Shown one piece after another: positions 61,908 to 64,000 of a DNA stretch of 64,000 nt. Under the pieces are notes generated by a model. It was not told the DNA's origin. It worked only from the letters and a program-made list of their open reading frames with translations, and ran no database searches. A program made the position numbers and the translations under genes. How positions within the stretch are numbered: position 1 is the first letter of the stretch; each line of letters opens with the position of its first letter. Location: NCBI GenBank assembly GCA_937879965.1, contig CALFMP010000025.1, positions 1-64,000 on the forward strand. Reading direction: 5' to 3'. Origin of the DNA: QKMZ01 sp012965515. GTDB taxonomy: Bacteria; Cyanobacteriota; Vampirovibrionia; Obscuribacterales; Obscuribacteraceae.

Positions 61908-62210
61908 ATGAGCACAACTTCAGAACAAGAAAAGCAATCTGAAGCCCTCCTGGCGACGCTGGTGGAAAAGAACATCATTACGGCCGCGCAAGCGGAAGTA
62001 GTGAGATACGACTGCAGCTCGATGGGAGTTCCAAGTTGGGAATCTCTCACAGTGCGCGGCTGGGTGGCACAAGAAGTATTAGTAGAACAAGCACCTTGGC
62101 TTGCAAAGTCGCTCACTGAGGACTCTGCAAAAGCGTCAGAGCGCTCGATCTACGAACAGAATCTGCGCCGCTATGAATCGCTGATGCGCGAGATCATGGA
62201 AGACGTTTAG
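61908..62210 (+). CDS. Small conserved hypothetical protein
   Basis: 100 residues, ATG 10 bp after the KH gene. It is acidic and helical, with an N-terminal LLATLVEKNIITAAQAEVV that resembles the start of MshEN/type II secretion-type domains, and ends NLRRYESLMREIMEDV. No catalytic motif. The tight spacing suggests it belongs to the ffh-rpsP-KH transcript. Confidence 0.7.
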   Translation: MSTTSEQEKQSEALLATLVEKNIITAAQAEVVRYDCSSMGVPSWESLTVRGWVAQEVLVEQAPWLAKSLTEDSAKASERSIYEQNLRRYESLMREIMEDV

Positions 62211-62230
62211 ATGCGTTACGCAACTCTAGG

Positions 62231-64000
62231 TCACGACCTCTTGTCTTTGCGACGAAACAGCACCCCGATCGGCGACTCGTAGATTCTATTTGTTTCTGCG
62301 GAAATTTTTGAAAACTCCGAAAAAAGTCCAGTCGCCGGTTTGATCGCAGCTAACACACTGAGTGCACCTAAATATGGATTTTGTCCAAGCAGCGCAGCAA
62401 CTGCGAGAGAGGCTGTTGCGATAAATGGTGTCACTGTTGTTCCAAAAAAACTTGCGTTACTTCGTGCCAGCGCATCTAACACTCTGCTGTGTTCTTCAAA
62501 TGCAGATTCCAAACTAGCTATTAACTCTTTGCGAACCAACGTCTCAGCTCTCGAAGAATAACCAAAAGGTGTCACGGAACTACCAAGAAGTTGCCGAATC
62601 TCCGCAGCCGCACCGTTACTCCTAAGTGTCATCAGTTGCTTTTCTGGAAGTCCTGATAGCACACGAAGCTCATCCGATTTGTCGTTCAACAAATTTCTGA
62701 CAACCAGAGAACCAGATGCAGTATCAGTTCCGTATGTCTTCTCGAGCTCAAATTCGTGCTTCCACAAAAAATAACGCCACGATGTAGGTGCGTGAATAAC
62801 TGGGATACCTCCAACCTCAGCATTCTTCAGCACTAAATCGCTTGCTTGAGTCATTCTGCCAAGCAACATCGTGAAGATGAACATTCCAACCGGCATTTGC
62901 GCAGCATTAGCGCTAACACGGTTGCTAATGTCAATTTTGAACTGTGAAAAATTTTCCGAAATGGAACCAGTCCACTCTGAATCAAACAAGAGCAAATTGC
63001 TTTTTCTCAAAACCCTTTCCAGTCCATCAACACTATCTATTTTGTCGAAAAAATTGAGTAGAGTATTAATGTCTTGGAAGTCTCGCTCAAACATCTGGCT
63101 ACAATGCAGGATTACGTCTCGCTGTCCAGCAACCTTCACAAACTCAGCCTTTTCAGGATACAAGGCTGTAGGATCTGGAGCAAAAATAACGATAGGTGGA
63201 TCTCTCCATTCTTCTATGAATCTCTTACAGGAAAGTGCGCTCAAACCATGCTTAACCGTCTGATAGCAAAGTTGCTGTGGATCCAAAACGTTCTTGTAGT
63301 TAGCCAAACGCAACAGCGGGTCGGGAAGGACCAACGTGTCAACATAAAGACCTAGCGAGCCGACCAAGTCAGCGCAATCATTTGGAAAGATATCTCCACC
63401 AAACACCGTCTTGAAAGTCTTAGAATCCTGAAGCTGGAAGGAAACACAGTCTTCAAAGATGCTCCAAAACTCTCGAAGTTTCTCAAAAATTGAGTCATAG
63501 GTTTTGTCAAAATATGCCAAAAACTCAGAGTCATTTGACAAGACTCTAGCGGCTGCTTCATTCGGCAACTTTTTGAGTTCTGGAATTCTTGTCACCGGCT
63601 CAAAGTACTTGCTCAACATTTCCATGTAAGTAGACTGAATCTCTTGCATCGGAACAGCCTTGCGAAGTTGTCGTTCACGAAATTTTAGAATCTCATTCGC
63701 ATATGTCAAAAGTTCAGAATCCACGCTGCGAACGTCAATCTTACCTGTAGGATCGTAGCGAGCCGACTCAAGCGCTCTTTCGAATTCTGGTCGAAGTGGG
63801 GACTCCATTCGGCCTGAAGTCATTTCTTCCTTCAAAAAACCAATGAGCGAATCTACATCCTCTGGAGAGAAATTAGATTCGCGCACATTCGACACAGTGG
63901 GCTCAGGCTCGGCTTCCGCTGAAAAATAACTCTCTGATTGAGGTTTGCTCTCTTTAAACGAATGAACGATCTCACTAATTCTATTTAAATAGTCATTAAC
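62231..64000 (-). CDS. Large hypothetical protein, 5' end outside the window
   Basis: A reading frame of at least 589 residues that stays open to base 64000. A GTG at 63895 is the only in-window start candidate, but it has no ribosome site, and the upstream codons also look protein-like (for example ISEIVHSFKESK). The protein is largely helical and acidic. A hydrophobic segment near the C-terminus (FIATASLAVAALLGQNP ... LGALSVLAAI) could be a membrane hairpin, followed by a basic tail. No known family recognised. Convergent with the small gene at 61908. Confidence 0.75.
   Translation of the reverse strand, partial: VNDYLNRISEIVHSFKESKPQSESYFSAEAEPEPTVSNVRESNFSPEDVDSLIGFLKEEMTSGRMESPLRPEFERALESARYDPTGKIDVRSVDSELLTYANEILKFRERQLRKAVPMQEIQSTYMEMLSKYFEPVTRIPELKKLPNEAAARVLSNDSEFLAYFDKTYDSIFEKLREFWSIFEDCVSFQLQDSKTFKTVFGGDIFPNDCADLVGSLGLYVDTLVLPDPLLRLANYKNVLDPQQLCYQTVKHGLSALSCKRFIEEWRDPPIVIFAPDPTALYPEKAEFVKVAGQRDVILHCSQMFERDFQDINTLLNFFDKIDSVDGLERVLRKSNLLLFDSEWTGSISENFSQFKIDISNRVSANAAQMPVGMFIFTMLLGRMTQASDLVLKNAEVGGIPVIHAPTSWRYFLWKHEFELEKTYGTDTASGSLVVRNLLNDKSDELRVLSGLPEKQLMTLRSNGAAAEIRQLLGSSVTPFGYSSRAETLVRKELIASLESAFEEHSRVLDALARSNASFFGTTVTPFIATASLAVAALLGQNPYLGALSVLAAIKPATGLFSEFSKISAETNRIYESPIGVLFRRKDKRS

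Overview
The window reads as chromosomal DNA of a Gram-negative-type bacterium, most likely a non-photosynthetic relative of the cyanobacteria (Melainabacteria/Vampirovibrionia, perhaps Obscuribacterales). This is inference. It rests on the ffh-rpsP-KH gene order seen in cyanobacteria, a PatA-type DUF4388 protein, many exported proline-rich or TPR proteins, a fermentative AdhE, and the absence of photosynthesis genes. No rRNA, tRNA, CRISPR array, phage or transposase was seen.

Layout. 0-8.8 kb: a giant low-complexity protein with 39-bp in-frame repeats and annexin-like segments, a small secreted protein, a membrane-anchored class A beta-lactamase-like protein, and a divergent SpoIIM/RDD pair. 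8.9-19.4 kb: an orphan DNA adenine methyltransferase, a Tad-like envelope protein, an ABC-2 exporter with an MlaC-like partner, a STAS protein and AdhE. 19.8-38.2 kb: secreted and envelope proteins (TPR, LysM, matrixin-like protease, cyclophilin, SGNH), a NagB-like deaminase, DnaK, a DUF4388/degenerate-GGDEF protein, a metallo-beta-lactamase-fold hydrolase and a barrel glycosidase-like protein. 38.2-54.2 kb: an accessory island (below). 54.2-64 kb: glycogen phosphorylase, a peroxiredoxin, a small membrane protein, an HD phosphohydrolase, ffh, rpsP, a KH protein, a small cyanobacterial-type protein, and a large hypothetical gene that runs off the right edge.

The standout system is a double, mirror-image azole-RiPP (TOMM) locus at 40.5-54.2 kb. 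Each half has the complete set precursor -> E1-like leader-binding protein -> YcaO cyclodehydratase -> SagB-type dehydrogenase, closed on the outside by a convergent PP-loop (QueC-like) ATPase gene. The left half points left and makes a precursor whose core is fourteen Cys-X dipeptides in a row. The right half points right and has two 67-residue precursors with a short CACDGC core, plus the remnant of a third. Both core types start after Gly-Pro and end in a PPxP tail, so they look like long and short versions of one design. Between the halves lie two tandem GT2 glycosyltransferases and an HTTM membrane protein that seems frameshifted. No dedicated exporter or leader peptidase was found in the island.

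Intergenic regions carry a dispersed family of REP-like palindromes (arms such as GGGCGACG/CGTCGCCC and GGGCGCAT/ATGCGCCC), almost always at gene 3' ends. One copy abuts five tandem 21-bp repeats.
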